Counted from the first letter of the stretch, positions 15,314 to 23,715 are shown. The stretch is DNA of 30,369 nucleotides from SIG351 sp045627045 (GCA_045627045.1 JAZQMY010000062.1:1-30369); one strand, 5' to 3'. The notes: generated by a model not told the origin, from the letters alone. Numbers and translations are program-made.

Positions 15314-17491
15314 TTAATTGAAAACCGTAAGCTTGTGCATTGCTCTTGTGCAAACGGTGTAGTAGAGCCTGAGCTCATCGGGCAGAATATAGCTGTCTGC
15401 ATCAAATATGAATACAGCATCAAATTCAAGTCCCTTGGAGAGATACGACGGAAGGATCGTAGTGCCGGATGAGTACCTGTCTGAATCGGAAATGATGAGA
15501 GATACCTCGGATTCGCCCTTTATTCTTTCATAAAGCTTATCTGCATCAGCTTTTGTGCGGCAGATGATGCCTATTGAGTTGAAGCCTCTTGATTTTACCT
15601 CCGGTATTTCCGCAAGAAGGTCTTTTACCTTCTCATCATATGAATCAAAATGCTTTTCTTCAACGGGGTCTCCGTGTCTGTCCATGAATTCGGTTGAAGC
15701 ATCTGAAATAAGGCGTGATGCATACAGCGAAATCTCTGCGGTTGAACGGTAGCTCTTTGTCAGGCGGAAAATGTCGGCTTTATCTCCGAGACAAAGTGAA
15801 AGAACGTTTTCGTCATAAATCTGTGCCGAGCGGTCTATCGTCTGATTTGTGTCGCCGACGAGTGTCATCGAGGCACGGTCAAACATTTTTGAAAGCACAA
15901 AGAGTCCCACAGGCGAAATATCCTGGAATTCATCCGTGAATACGAATCTGATGGGGTCTTCGAATCTGACCTTCTGACCGTCTGCAACGCATCTCATAAA
16001 GAGCATAGGGTAGAAGTCCTCAAATTCAAGCTCGTTGCTCTTCATAAATGCATCACTGTCGAGCATTGAACTGAATGTATCAAAGTCGATGCCTGCAATG
16101 TCTTTCACCGTTTCAAAGAACGCCTTTGATTTGAAGAGATCAGCATAAAGCTTCTTTGTATCAAGCGAGAACTGTGAATCGATTCTGCTGCGGACATCAG
16201 AAAATTCTTCATTGATAAGTTTCGTCTGAAGTTCTTCAATTTCCCATGTGAAAAGATCTGCGTTTTCATCTGCGATCTCTTTACGTCTGCGTTCAAGCTC
16301 ACCTTCAAGAAGCGAATAAGCTCTTGATGCGATTCGCTTGAGCCTCTGGGAACAGCTCATCTTTGCCCAATCGTGATAATAGAGCTGATTGATTTCCTCT
16401 GCAGACAGAATAATTCTTCCGCGGTGGACTATATTTTTAGGCGTGAAATCCGTTTTGTCTATGAAATGCGCGTAACGCTTCAGAATTTCAAGAAATGCAG
16501 TGCTGTTCTTGAAGGCTGCGGATGAGAAATCCTGTTTTTCGGAACGCTCAAAAGAAGCGTTCATAAAGTCAGCATGGGTTCTTATGGTGAAGTCGGAGAG
16601 AAGCGGCGCAAAAAGCTCTGATACGGTCATGATGTTTACGTTTGCTTCGCCGAGATCGGGAAGTACGTCGGAAATATAGTCTCTGAAAACACTGTTAGGT
16701 GAGAGCACAAGAATATTTCCTGCCTTGATGGTATCACGGTGCTTGTAAAGAACATATGCGGCTCTGTGCATTGCAACGGATGTTTTTCCGCTTCCTGCAG
16801 GCCCGAACACAACGAGATCCTTTGCTTCGGGAAGTCTGATGGCAGTGTTCTGCTCCTTCTGGATGCTCTTTACGATATTGCCCATCTTTTTGTCACGGCT
16901 TTCAGAGAGAACACGGCAAAGAAGCTTGTCTTCAATCAGCACGTCTGTATCAAATACGTAATTGATATTGTCCCTGAAAATGCCGAACTGTCTTTTAGCC
17001 GTCAGGTTGCCGGAGATAGTGCCGGCAGGACATTCGTATGAGCAGGGTCCGCTTTCGCATTCATAATAAAGATTGCATACCGGGGCACGCCAGTCGAGAA
17101 CGAGAAAATCCGAATCCTCATCTCTCAGCGTTGAAATGCCGATATAGTAGTCATCGGCGAACCTTTCTCCGTCCTCAAGAAACGTGATCTTTCCGAAGTA
17201 TGCCGAATCGTACATCTGTCGGAGAATACGGAGCCTTGCCGCCATATCGTTGTAGTGCTTTTCTTCGGTTTCGACTATATCGTTGAATTTGTATATTTCA
17301 ACGACCTCATCGAAGTCGACCTCTCCGTTAAGTATAGGTACATCCTCTCCGAATACTTTGTTTGCATTTACTATTGAAGAGTATTTATCCTTTATAGCAA
17401 CGGAAAGCTCTTCGTTTTCTTCGCAGATCCTGCCGAATACTTTTTTCAGATATTTTTTTTCAATGTTCAGTTCGTTATCGTTAAGTGCCAT
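15314..17491 (-). CDS. helD: HelD-like superfamily 1 ATPase (RNA polymerase recycling factor / helicase IV family)
   Basis: 725 residues, the usual length for Gram-positive HelD, an ATPase that frees RNA polymerase from stalled or terminated complexes. The N-terminal helical arm is followed by family signatures YIGISTL, DWRAPVCNLYY, GTISGNLTAKRQ and MGNIVKSIQKEQN. Walker A is GPAGSGKTSVAMHR. Walker B is TDEFQD, then VGDTNQTID. The later helicase motifs are LTKSYRST and, at the C-terminus, YTVCTRAMHKLTV. No UvrD-type nuclease domain is attached. It is the second gene of an operon: it starts 14 nt after the membrane-protein gene, with AAAGGAC in the gap. Assignment to HelD rather than a repair helicase rests on the N-terminal signatures. 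Confidence 0.9.
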   Translation of the reverse strand: MALNDNELNIEKKYLKKVFGRICEENEELSVAIKDKYSSIVNANKVFGEDVPILNGEVDFDEVVEIYKFNDIVETEEKHYNDMAARLRILRQMYDSAYFGKITFLEDGERFADDYYIGISTLRDEDSDFLVLDWRAPVCNLYYECESGPCSYECPAGTISGNLTAKRQFGIFRDNINYVFDTDVLIEDKLLCRVLSESRDKKMGNIVKSIQKEQNTAIRLPEAKDLVVFGPAGSGKTSVAMHRAAYVLYKHRDTIKAGNILVLSPNSVFRDYISDVLPDLGEANVNIMTVSELFAPLLSDFTIRTHADFMNASFERSEKQDFSSAAFKNSTAFLEILKRYAHFIDKTDFTPKNIVHRGRIILSAEEINQLYYHDWAKMSCSQRLKRIASRAYSLLEGELERRRKEIADENADLFTWEIEELQTKLINEEFSDVRSRIDSQFSLDTKKLYADLFKSKAFFETVKDIAGIDFDTFSSMLDSDAFMKSNELEFEDFYPMLFMRCVADGQKVRFEDPIRFVFTDEFQDISPVGLFVLSKMFDRASMTLVGDTNQTIDRSAQIYDENVLSLCLGDKADIFRLTKSYRSTAEISLYASRLISDASTEFMDRHGDPVEEKHFDSYDEKVKDLLAEIPEVKSRGFNSIGIICRTKADADKLYERIKGESEVSLIISDSDRYSSGTTILPSYLSKGLEFDAVFIFDADSYILPDELRLYYTVCTRAMHKLTVFN

Positions 17492-17505
17492 AATTAGTCC
17501 TTTTA

Positions 17506-18141
17506 TCAGTTTTTGCTGTCGGAATTGTATTTTTCGTACTGTTCTTTTTCAAGCCTTCTGCGGAATTCCTGCGCATCCTCTTTAATTGAATGATCCTCGA
17601 TTTCCTTCTTTTCGGCAAGTCTGTATCCAATTATCATTGCAACAGGCTCAACTACTACGAAGGGAAGCATAATTTCAGGCATAAAGTCAGGAAGCAGATT
17701 GAATACGATAGAGTACGGGTTCAGAAAGAAGAGAGCAACAGTCTTCATCGGGTAAAAGTCAAGAACGTTTTCAGACTCCTTTATTGCAAGAAGAACAAAA
17801 ATAGTCTGAACAACAACTATCGGGATGCAGGCAAGAAAAATCTTTCGCTTGTCATATTTTCCAGAAACAGACTGTTTGTAGCCGTTACTGTAAGCAATGT
17901 ATCCGAAATACCATACTATCAGAGGCAGCATTATCGTGTGAACAACAGGACTTTTGAAAAACGAAAGACCTTTATCTGAATCAAAGCCAATTATTACTGC
18001 TATAATAAAAAGAAAAGCTACAATAATAAAGCTTGTGAGCAGATTTGCAAGGAAGAACTTGCCCCCGAAAACAAATACGGATTTGAAGATTTCTTTATTT
18101 GAAAGCTTTGTTTTTTCGGCCAAATGTGTGTTGTCTGACAT
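17506..18141 (-). CDS. Multi-pass membrane protein of unknown function
   Basis: 211 residues with about five hydrophobic segments, near residues 26-52, 66-86, 101-118, 132-148 and 152-172. Both ends are hydrophilic; the C-terminal ~35 residues are strongly charged and probably helical (EFRRRLEKEQYEKY). No catalytic motif or known family is recognised. The ATG at 18139-18141 follows AGAAAGGAG. It heads an operon with the HelD-like gene, 14 nt apart, so the two are co-expressed. A functional link between a membrane protein and an RNA polymerase recycling ATPase is not established. The leader carries a small hairpin (GGCATAT/ATATGCC, 18163-18181). Confidence 0.75.
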   Translation of the reverse strand: MSDNTHLAEKTKLSNKEIFKSVFVFGGKFFLANLLTSFIIVAFLFIIAVIIGFDSDKGLSFFKSPVVHTIMLPLIVWYFGYIAYSNGYKQSVSGKYDKRKIFLACIPIVVVQTIFVLLAIKESENVLDFYPMKTVALFFLNPYSIVFNLLPDFMPEIMLPFVVVEPVAMIIGYRLAEKKEIEDHSIKEDAQEFRRRLEKEQYEKYNSDSKN

Positions 18142-18196
18142 AAAAAGCTCCTTTCTGACGAAGGCATATGGATAATATGCCGTATTTAATTATATA

Positions 18197-18225
18197 ATTA
18201 TACCATTATTTTTGAACAATTACAA
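18197..18225 (-). promoter_or_regulatory. Promoter of membrane protein-helD operon
   Basis: On the minus strand TTGTAA (plus 18220-18225), 17-bp spacer, TATAAT (plus 18197-18202). The -35 is weak. Confidence 0.6.
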
Positions 18226-18283
18226 CCATAAAATAAAAAACAGATAAAATTGTGTTTTATTTCGGCAAAAAACTCTGCAATGC

Positions 18284-18312
18284 TTGACATTGACGGATGT
18301 TTGGGGTATAAT
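18284..18312 (+). promoter_or_regulatory. Sigma-A promoter of the ADP-ribosylglycohydrolase gene
   Basis: TTGACA at 18284-18289, 17-bp spacer, TATAAT at 18307-18312. Confidence 0.85.
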
Positions 18313-18337
18313 GGAATAAAAAACGGAGGACACGGGC

Positions 18338-19804
18338 ATGAAAATAAATTATAATGAATATAAAGAAAAAGTCTATGGCTGCTGGATAGGCAAGAACATA
18401 GGCGGCACGATGGGCACACCTTATGAGGGCTGCAAGGAAATGCAGGATATCAAGGGTTTTGTGACGGCAGAAAATGTTGTACTCCCGAATGATGACCTCG
18501 ATTTACAGCTTGTATGGCTCCACGCAATGGAAAAGCTCGGCCCGTACAGCCTTGATGCGGCAAAGCTCGGCGAATTCTGGCTCAGCTTTATTACACCTTA
18601 CTGGAATGAATACGGCACAGGCAAGGGTAATCTTGCAAGCGGACTTGTTCCTCCGCTTTCGGGAACATTTGAAAACACTTGGAGCGATTCAAACGGCGCA
18701 TGGATAAGAACGGAAATATGGGCAACGCTTTGCCCGGGATGCCCTGACGGTGCGGCAAGGTATGCTATCGAGGATGCGATGGTAGACCACGGAAACGGCG
18801 AAGGCACATATGCGGCGGCATTCGTTGCGGCAATGCAGAGTGCGGCGTTTGTGGAGCAAGACATCAGAAAGATAATAAACGTAGGACTTTCGAGAATTCC
18901 CGATGACTCAAGAGTAGCAAAAAGCATAAAATTCCTTTTTGAGTGCTATGACGGCGGAATGACGGCAGTCGAGACAAGAAATGCGATCCAGAAGCTCAAC
19001 AGCGATATAGGTGACGGCTGGTTTGAAGCACCTTCGAACGTGGCATATACAGTGCTCGGACTTCTTTACGGCGAGGGCGACTTCAAGAAGTCAATGATAA
19101 CGGCAATAAACTGCGGAGACGATACGGACTGCACGGGCGCGACAGTAGGCGCAACGCTCGGAATACTTTACGGAATAAAGGGTATACCGGATGACTGGAG
19201 AAAGCATCTGGGAGACAATATCGTAACAGTATCGATAGGCAGAGGCACTCTCTACGGTGTTCCGGAGACCTGCACGGCGCTTACCGAAAGAGTGGCAGAT
19301 CTTGCACCGTCCGTGATCAAGGCAAATAACGGTATGCTCAGGATAACAGAGGGAATGACGGAAATACCGGAAAATGCATATGATACAATGATGAACGGAG
19401 AGTGGAATCCGACACTTCAGAGACTTTCACTTCTGAAGGGATATTCATTTGAGACAGACTTTACGACCTTAAAAGCGGTTACGGAATATGAATCGGAGGC
19501 AGGAATAAGAATCAAGCCGAATGAATCCTCAAAAATAAAGATAACGTTTATAAATAACGTTGATGCATTCGGAAGTATTCCGTATTTCCTTGAATTCAGA
19601 TGGCTGTGTCCCGATGGCATGAAGGTTGAAGGACCAAGCTCACTCCATCTGCCGCATATCAACAGACACGATAACGGCAGGGCAGAGGCAGAGTTCACGG
19701 TGACAGCAGGAGAAAATGTTCAGCCGATGATGAGAGCTGTCCTTGAGGTGACGGCGAAGGGAAGATCGTTTGCAGGGTACATACCGGTAATATTTGTGGG
19801 ATAA
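18338..19804 (+). CDS. ADP-ribosylglycohydrolase family protein with C-terminal beta-rich domain
   Basis: 488 residues. Residues 1 to ~330 are the all-helical ADP-ribosylglycohydrolase fold (DraG type), which removes ADP-ribose from proteins or small molecules using two Mg ions. Metal-ligand motifs are present: NDDLD at 51-55 and CGDDTDCTGA with D261/D262/D264. The N-terminal KVYGCWIGKNIGGTMGTPYEG matches the family's 'GxxxGxxxGxxxGxPxE' opening. The last ~150 residues are predicted beta-strand, with no motif I can name, perhaps an Ig-like or carbohydrate-binding module. No signal peptide. The ATG follows GGAGGA. Monocistronic, with its own promoter and terminator. No ADP-ribosyltransferase partner is in view, so the substrate is open; many members act in metabolism rather than regulation. 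Confidence 0.88.
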   Translation: MKINYNEYKEKVYGCWIGKNIGGTMGTPYEGCKEMQDIKGFVTAENVVLPNDDLDLQLVWLHAMEKLGPYSLDAAKLGEFWLSFITPYWNEYGTGKGNLASGLVPPLSGTFENTWSDSNGAWIRTEIWATLCPGCPDGAARYAIEDAMVDHGNGEGTYAAAFVAAMQSAAFVEQDIRKIINVGLSRIPDDSRVAKSIKFLFECYDGGMTAVETRNAIQKLNSDIGDGWFEAPSNVAYTVLGLLYGEGDFKKSMITAINCGDDTDCTGATVGATLGILYGIKGIPDDWRKHLGDNIVTVSIGRGTLYGVPETCTALTERVADLAPSVIKANNGMLRITEGMTEIPENAYDTMMNGEWNPTLQRLSLLKGYSFETDFTTLKAVTEYESEAGIRIKPNESSKIKITFINNVDAFGSIPYFLEFRWLCPDGMKVEGPSSLHLPHINRHDNGRAEAEFTVTAGENVQPMMRAVLEVTAKGRSFAGYIPVIFVG

Positions 19805-19810
19805 GGACAA

Positions 19811-19840
19811 AGCCGCTTTCTCAGCCAGAGAGCGGTTTTT
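19811..19840 (+). terminator. Terminator after the ADP-ribosylglycohydrolase gene
   Basis: CCGCT...CTC pairs with GAGAGCGG, with a TT bulge, followed by TTTTT at 19836-19840. The next promoter's -35 starts 1 bp later. Confidence 0.75.
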
Positions 19841-19841
19841 A

Positions 19842-19870
19842 TTGACAAATCGGTATAAATGTGATAGAAT
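19842..19870 (+). promoter_or_regulatory. Sigma-A promoter of the VanY-like lipoprotein operon
   Basis: TTGACA at 19842-19847, 17-bp spacer, TAGAAT at 19865-19870, directly after the preceding terminator's T-run. Confidence 0.78.
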
Positions 19871-19902
19871 AAACTGATTATTAAAAAAGAGGAAAACAAA
19901 AA

Positions 19903-21540
19903 ATGAAGAAAATCACAGCGTATCTTATTATGATTATCATTCTGGCTTTTGCGTTTGCAGGATGTTCTGTTGATGAGTGTGCGAAAAACGGACACGTTGA
20001 AGCAGTCAACCCGGCGATAGAGCCATCATGCTGTTCTGTCGGCAGAACAGAGGGAAAGCATTGTTCCGTCTGCGGCGAAGCGATAGTTGCACAGGAGATC
20101 ATTCCTGCAACAGGCCACACGGAGGTAATAGATGAAGGCACAAACCCGACCTGCACGGAAGAGGGAAAGACAGAGGGCAAGCATTGTTCCGTCTGCGGCG
20201 AAATAATAGTTGCACAGGAGATAATCCCTGCAACAGGCCACACGGAGGTAATAGATGAAGGCACAACCCCGACCTGCACGGAAGAGGGAAAGACAGATGG
20301 CAAGCATTGCTCCGTCTGCGGCGAAATAATAGTTGCACAGGAGATCATCCCTGCAGCAGGCCACACGGAGGTAGTTGATGAAGGCACAAACCCGACCTGC
20401 ACGGAAGAAGGTAAGACAGAGGGCAAGCATTGCTCCGTCTGCGGCGAAGTGATAGTTGCACAGGAAATCATCCCTGCAACAGGCCACACGGAGGTAATTG
20501 ATGAAGGCACAAACCCGACCTGCACGGAAGTCGGCTGGACAGAGGGTAAGCATTGCTCCGTCTGCGGCGAAGTGATAGTTGCACAGGCAATCATTCCTGC
20601 AACAGGCCATACGGAAGCAACAGATAAGGGAACTGCGGCAACTTGCACGGAAGTCGGCTGGACAGAGGGCAAGCATTGCTCAGTCTGCGGCGAAGTGATA
20701 GCTGCACAGGCAATCATTCCTGCATCGGGTCATTCTTACGGCGCATGGACAACTGTCAAAGCGGCAACCTGTATCTCAAAGGGCTCAAAGAAGAGGACTT
20801 GTGCCTGCGGTGCATATGAAACGGCAGAAATCCCGCTGAGCGATCACACTGCTGTGGTTGATGCGGCAGTTCCGGCAACAAGCACAAGCACGGGACTCAC
20901 AGAGGGCAAGCATTGCTCTGTTTGCGGAAAGGTACTTGTGGAGCAAAAGGTAACGGATAAAATCAAAACAGACAGCTGGAACCTTATGTTGGTAAATCCA
21001 TGGAACAGCATTCCTTCGGGCTATGTTGACGGTATCAAGCTCAAGAAGATAAGCAGTTCTCTCAGTATTGATGAGAGATGCTACGATGCGTTGATGAAGA
21101 TGCTAAGTGACTGCAAGGCGGCAGGAAACGATCCTGTTGTATGCTCGGCATTCAGAACAAACGAGACACAGACGACACTTTTCAATAATAACGTTCAGAA
21201 GCTTGTGAATAAGGGCTATACCTATGAAGCCGCATATGCAGAAACGGCAAAAGGCACAGCTGTGCCCGGAACAAGTGAGCATGAGCTCGGACTTGCGGTC
21301 GATATCGTATGCTATTCAAACTGGAATCTGAACAGCTCACAGGAAAAAACAGGCACACAGAAGTGGCTTATGGCGAACAGCTGGAAATACGGCTTTATCC
21401 TGAGATACCCCAATGATAAGAGCAGTGTCACAGGCATAATTTATGAACCGTGGCATTACAGATATGTTGGTGTGGATGTCGCAAAGGAGATATACGAGGC
21501 AGGCGTAACGCTTGAAGAATATCTTGAGATGAAGAAATAA
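19903..21540 (+). CDS. Repeat-containing VanY-type D,D-carboxypeptidase lipoprotein
   Basis: 545 residues in three parts. Residues 1-21 are a lipoprotein signal ending FAGC, with Cys21 lipidated. Residues 30-275 are six 41-residue repeats, each built around GHTEV...TCTE.G.TEGKHCSVCGE...AQ.IIPAT. A diverged repeat (276-313) and a last one (314-353) follow. Residues ~360-545 are a LAS-superfamily VanY/D-alanyl-D-alanine carboxypeptidase domain, with zinc ligands in SEHELGLAVD and EPWHYRYVG, which trims the terminal D-Ala of peptidoglycan stems. The enzyme should be anchored outside the membrane, with the Cys-rich repeat stalk reaching the wall. The repeats' CxxC pairs could bind metal or form disulfides. 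The ATG follows AGAGGAAAA. It is first in an operon with the HAD and EamA genes. Confidence 0.9.
   Translation: MKKITAYLIMIIILAFAFAGCSVDECAKNGHVEAVNPAIEPSCCSVGRTEGKHCSVCGEAIVAQEIIPATGHTEVIDEGTNPTCTEEGKTEGKHCSVCGEIIVAQEIIPATGHTEVIDEGTTPTCTEEGKTDGKHCSVCGEIIVAQEIIPAAGHTEVVDEGTNPTCTEEGKTEGKHCSVCGEVIVAQEIIPATGHTEVIDEGTNPTCTEVGWTEGKHCSVCGEVIVAQAIIPATGHTEATDKGTAATCTEVGWTEGKHCSVCGEVIAAQAIIPASGHSYGAWTTVKAATCISKGSKKRTCACGAYETAEIPLSDHTAVVDAAVPATSTSTGLTEGKHCSVCGKVLVEQKVTDKIKTDSWNLMLVNPWNSIPSGYVDGIKLKKISSSLSIDERCYDALMKMLSDCKAAGNDPVVCSAFRTNETQTTLFNNNVQKLVNKGYTYEAAYAETAKGTAVPGTSEHELGLAVDIVCYSNWNLNSSQEKTGTQKWLMANSWKYGFILRYPNDKSSVTGIIYEPWHYRYVGVDVAKEIYEAGVTLEEYLEMKK
19990..20727 (+). repeat. Six in-frame 123-bp tandem repeats
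   Basis: 738 bp = 6 x 123 bp, each unit encoding 41 residues with GKHCSVCGE. Units 2-4 are nearly identical at the DNA level; unit 1 and units 5-6 are more diverged. The purity suggests recent unequal recombination or slippage. Units start at 19990, 20113, 20236, 20359, 20482 and 20605. Confidence 0.95.
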
Positions 21541-21554
21541 AAAGGATACGGATA

Positions 21555-22193
21555 ATGTATAAATATCTGCTTTTTGATCTGGACGGTACGCTTACCGATT
21601 CCGGAGAAGGAATAATGAATTCAATAGCCTATGCACTTTCAAAATTCGGGATTAATGATCCCGACAGAGAGGTTCTCCTGAAGTTCATAGGCCCTCCTCT
21701 TGTTGTTTCTTTCGCAAAATACTACAATCTGAACGAAGAAGAATGCGAAAAGGCTCTTGCTTATTACAGAAAATACTTTGCAGTGAAGGGCATGTATGAG
21801 AACAGAGTATATGATGGCATAAGAGAGGTGCTTGAAGAGATCCGCAAAACGGACCGAGTACTTATTCTTGCAACATCAAAGCCTGAATTTTTCACAGAGA
21901 AGATTCTTGAATACTTTGATCTGAAAAAATATTTTGACTTTGTTGCAGGGGCGACACTTGACGGCACAAGAAGTCACAAGGTCGACGTGGTGCGCTATGC
22001 TCTTGAGATAAGCAATTCCGAAAAGAACCAGACCCTGATGATAGGAGACAGAAACGAGGACATCAGGGGCGCAGGGCTGAACGGAATCGACGGTCTGGGA
22101 GTAGCTTACGGCTACGGCACGGAGAACGAGCTCATTGAGGCGGGAGCAAAGTACATCGCTCATTCGCCCGATGAAATATTGAAATATATCTGA
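21555..22193 (+). CDS. HAD-superfamily hydrolase, phosphoglycolate phosphatase-like
   Basis: 212 residues. Motif I is DLDGTLTDS (Asp8 nucleophile, Asp10 acid/base). A helical C1 cap (residues ~15-85) places it in HAD subfamily IA. Motif II is the Thr/Ser in ILATSKP, motif III is the Lys in SHKVD, and motif IV is GDRNED. Members remove phosphate from small metabolites such as phosphoglycolate, sugar phosphates or nucleotides; the exact substrate is unclear. It starts 14 nt after the VanY-like lipoprotein gene, with AAAGGA in the gap, and is followed 15 nt later by the EamA gene, so the three are probably one operon. Confidence 0.88.
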   Translation: MYKYLLFDLDGTLTDSGEGIMNSIAYALSKFGINDPDREVLLKFIGPPLVVSFAKYYNLNEEECEKALAYYRKYFAVKGMYENRVYDGIREVLEEIRKTDRVLILATSKPEFFTEKILEYFDLKKYFDFVAGATLDGTRSHKVDVVRYALEISNSEKNQTLMIGDRNEDIRGAGLNGIDGLGVAYGYGTENELIEAGAKYIAHSPDEILKYI

Positions 22194-22208
22194 TAAGAGG
22201 GAAAAACT

Positions 22209-22622
22209 ATGTGGTTGATTCTGGCATTGCTTTCATCATTTTTTGCCGCGGCAACATCAATTCTTGCCAAGGTGGGAATTGATGGGGTGAATTCCAATCT
22301 TGCAACGGCAATAAGAACTGCAGTGGTTCTGCTGATGGCATGGGGAATGGTGTTTATCACGGGAGCGGAGAGCGGACTGGGCGAAATATCAAAGAAAAGT
22401 TGGATATTTCTTATTCTTTCCGGCCTTGCAACGGGTGCATCATGGCTTTGCTATTACAGAGCAGTGCAGATAGGAGAGGTTTCAAAGGTCGTCCCGATAG
22501 ACAAGCTGAGCGTGATATTCACGCTCATTATGGCGTTTATATTTCTCAAAGAGAAATTTGATGCAAAATCCGTTGTCGGATGCATATTGATCGCGGCGGG
22601 AACACTTGTAATGGTTTTATGA
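22209..22622 (+). CDS. Half-size EamA/DMT-family transporter
   Basis: 137 residues, four to five hydrophobic segments: one EamA repeat instead of the two found in ~300-residue drug/metabolite transporters. The end is typical of EamA (KLSVIFTLIMAFIFLKEKF, then a final hydrophobic segment with 'GCILIAAGTLVMVL'). Small single-repeat members are expected to act as dimers in the membrane. The substrate is not predictable. The ATG follows GAGGGAAAAA, 15 nt after the HAD gene. The frame ends cleanly at TGA and no second half lies downstream, so it looks like a natural half-size protein and not a truncation. Confidence 0.85.
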   Translation: MWLILALLSSFFAAATSILAKVGIDGVNSNLATAIRTAVVLLMAWGMVFITGAESGLGEISKKSWIFLILSGLATGASWLCYYRAVQIGEVSKVVPIDKLSVIFTLIMAFIFLKEKFDAKSVVGCILIAAGTLVMVL

Positions 22623-22724
22623 TGAAGAAGACGCTAATAATATAACAGTTCTTTTTGTTTATCTTTTTTATTCTTCTGTTATTCAGAGAATGATGGAATA
22701 ATAACATAAAATGATTGGAGAAAA

Positions 22725-23648
22725 ATGATGTTTATTGAGAGTTTTACTTTACCGTCGGACAGAGAAGAGGAATTGCTCAAAGTCAAGGCTACAGAGAACG
22801 GAGGAAAATATGCATATATAGATAATCCGTATCCCTGCGGAATATTTGACAGAAAAGAGCTTTATGAAATATATTTCAGAAATGTAACTATTTTTTACGG
22901 CTCAAATGGATCAGGTAAAAGCACACTTCTTAATATTATATCCGAAAAGCTTGAGCTGAACAGGATCGCTCCGTTCAACAAAGCGGAGATGTTTGATATG
23001 TATGTTTCCGAATGCTCATACAAAATGGATTACGATGACGAAGGCTTCATTCACAGAATTCCCGACGGCAGCAGAATGATTACGAGCGATGACATTTTTG
23101 ATTATATGCTGACGATGAGAACAAATAACGATGATGTGAGCGAAAAACGCTCTGAGGTCAGAGACGAATGGAATACCGAGAGGGCAAAAAGCCTTTCAGG
23201 TGAGCCGTTGCGTTTTACGGGATTGGATGAATATGAGGACTTCAGATTCAAGGTGAATGCAAGAAGCAGATCACTTTCAAGAAGAAAGTTCATCAGACAA
23301 TTCGCAGGAGAGGAGACGAAGCTTCGCAGTAACGGAGAAACAGCACTTGATTACTTTGACCTCAGGCTGAAAAATTCAACTCTTTATTGCCTTGACGAGC
23401 CTGAAAACAGTATGTCTCCGGCAATGCAGCTATTGCTCGTGAAAAAGCTCGAGGAAATGTCGAGGTATTGCGGTTGTCAGTTTATAATTGCGACACATTC
23501 GCCGTTCCTGCTCGCACTTGAGGGTGCAAGAATTTACGATCTTGATTCATCGCCGGTTGAGATAAAAAACTGGTGGGAACTTGAAAATACAAAAATCTAT
23601 TTTGACTTTTTCAATAAACACAGGGACCTTTTTGAAAAGAAAAGATAA
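22725..23648 (+). CDS. Orphan ABC-type AAA family ATPase
   Basis: 307 residues. Walker A is GSNGSGKST (59-67). A mostly charged insert of ~130 residues follows, then an ABC-signature-like segment RSNGETAL. Walker B is LYCLDEPENSMSP (from 220), and the switch His is in FIIATHSP (~253-260). This is the small SMC/RecF-like 'AAA_21' architecture seen in many Firmicutes, without membrane segments, nuclease domain or obvious partner. Cellular role unknown; some relatives act in defence systems, but nothing here shows that. Two adjacent ATGs (22725, 22728) are possible: GGAG at 22717-22720 is better spaced for the second. It sits 102 bp after the EamA gene; no clear promoter was seen in that gap. 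Confidence 0.82.
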   Translation: MMFIESFTLPSDREEELLKVKATENGGKYAYIDNPYPCGIFDRKELYEIYFRNVTIFYGSNGSGKSTLLNIISEKLELNRIAPFNKAEMFDMYVSECSYKMDYDDEGFIHRIPDGSRMITSDDIFDYMLTMRTNNDDVSEKRSEVRDEWNTERAKSLSGEPLRFTGLDEYEDFRFKVNARSRSLSRRKFIRQFAGEETKLRSNGETALDYFDLRLKNSTLYCLDEPENSMSPAMQLLLVKKLEEMSRYCGCQFIIATHSPFLLALEGARIYDLDSSPVEIKNWWELENTKIYFDFFNKHRDLFEKKR

Positions 23649-23656
23649 AAGTGAAA

Positions 23657-23698
23657 ATAACCGGCAGAAGAAAAATCTTTTGCCGGTTATAATTTTTT
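23657..23698. terminator. Terminator between the AAA ATPase and the FMN reductase gene
   Basis: ATAACCGGCA at 23657-23666 pairs with TGCCGGTTAT at 23681-23690, with a T-run at 23693-23698 on the plus strand. On the minus strand only TTTTCACTTTT follows, so it is weaker there. Confidence 0.82.
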
Positions 23699-23715
23699 GC
23701 TTTGCAAACAGGTGT

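Noticed and set aside
19881..20717. Long minus-strand open frames opposite the repeat region (also 20026-20676)
   Set aside because: They mirror the 123-bp repeats: a repeat unit without stops in one frame stays open for all copies. They have no ribosome binding site or domain, while the plus-strand frame has a lipobox and a catalytic domain.
19990..20727. CRISPR-like array
   Set aside because: The 123-bp units are contiguous, in frame and coding, with no spacers and no cas genes nearby.
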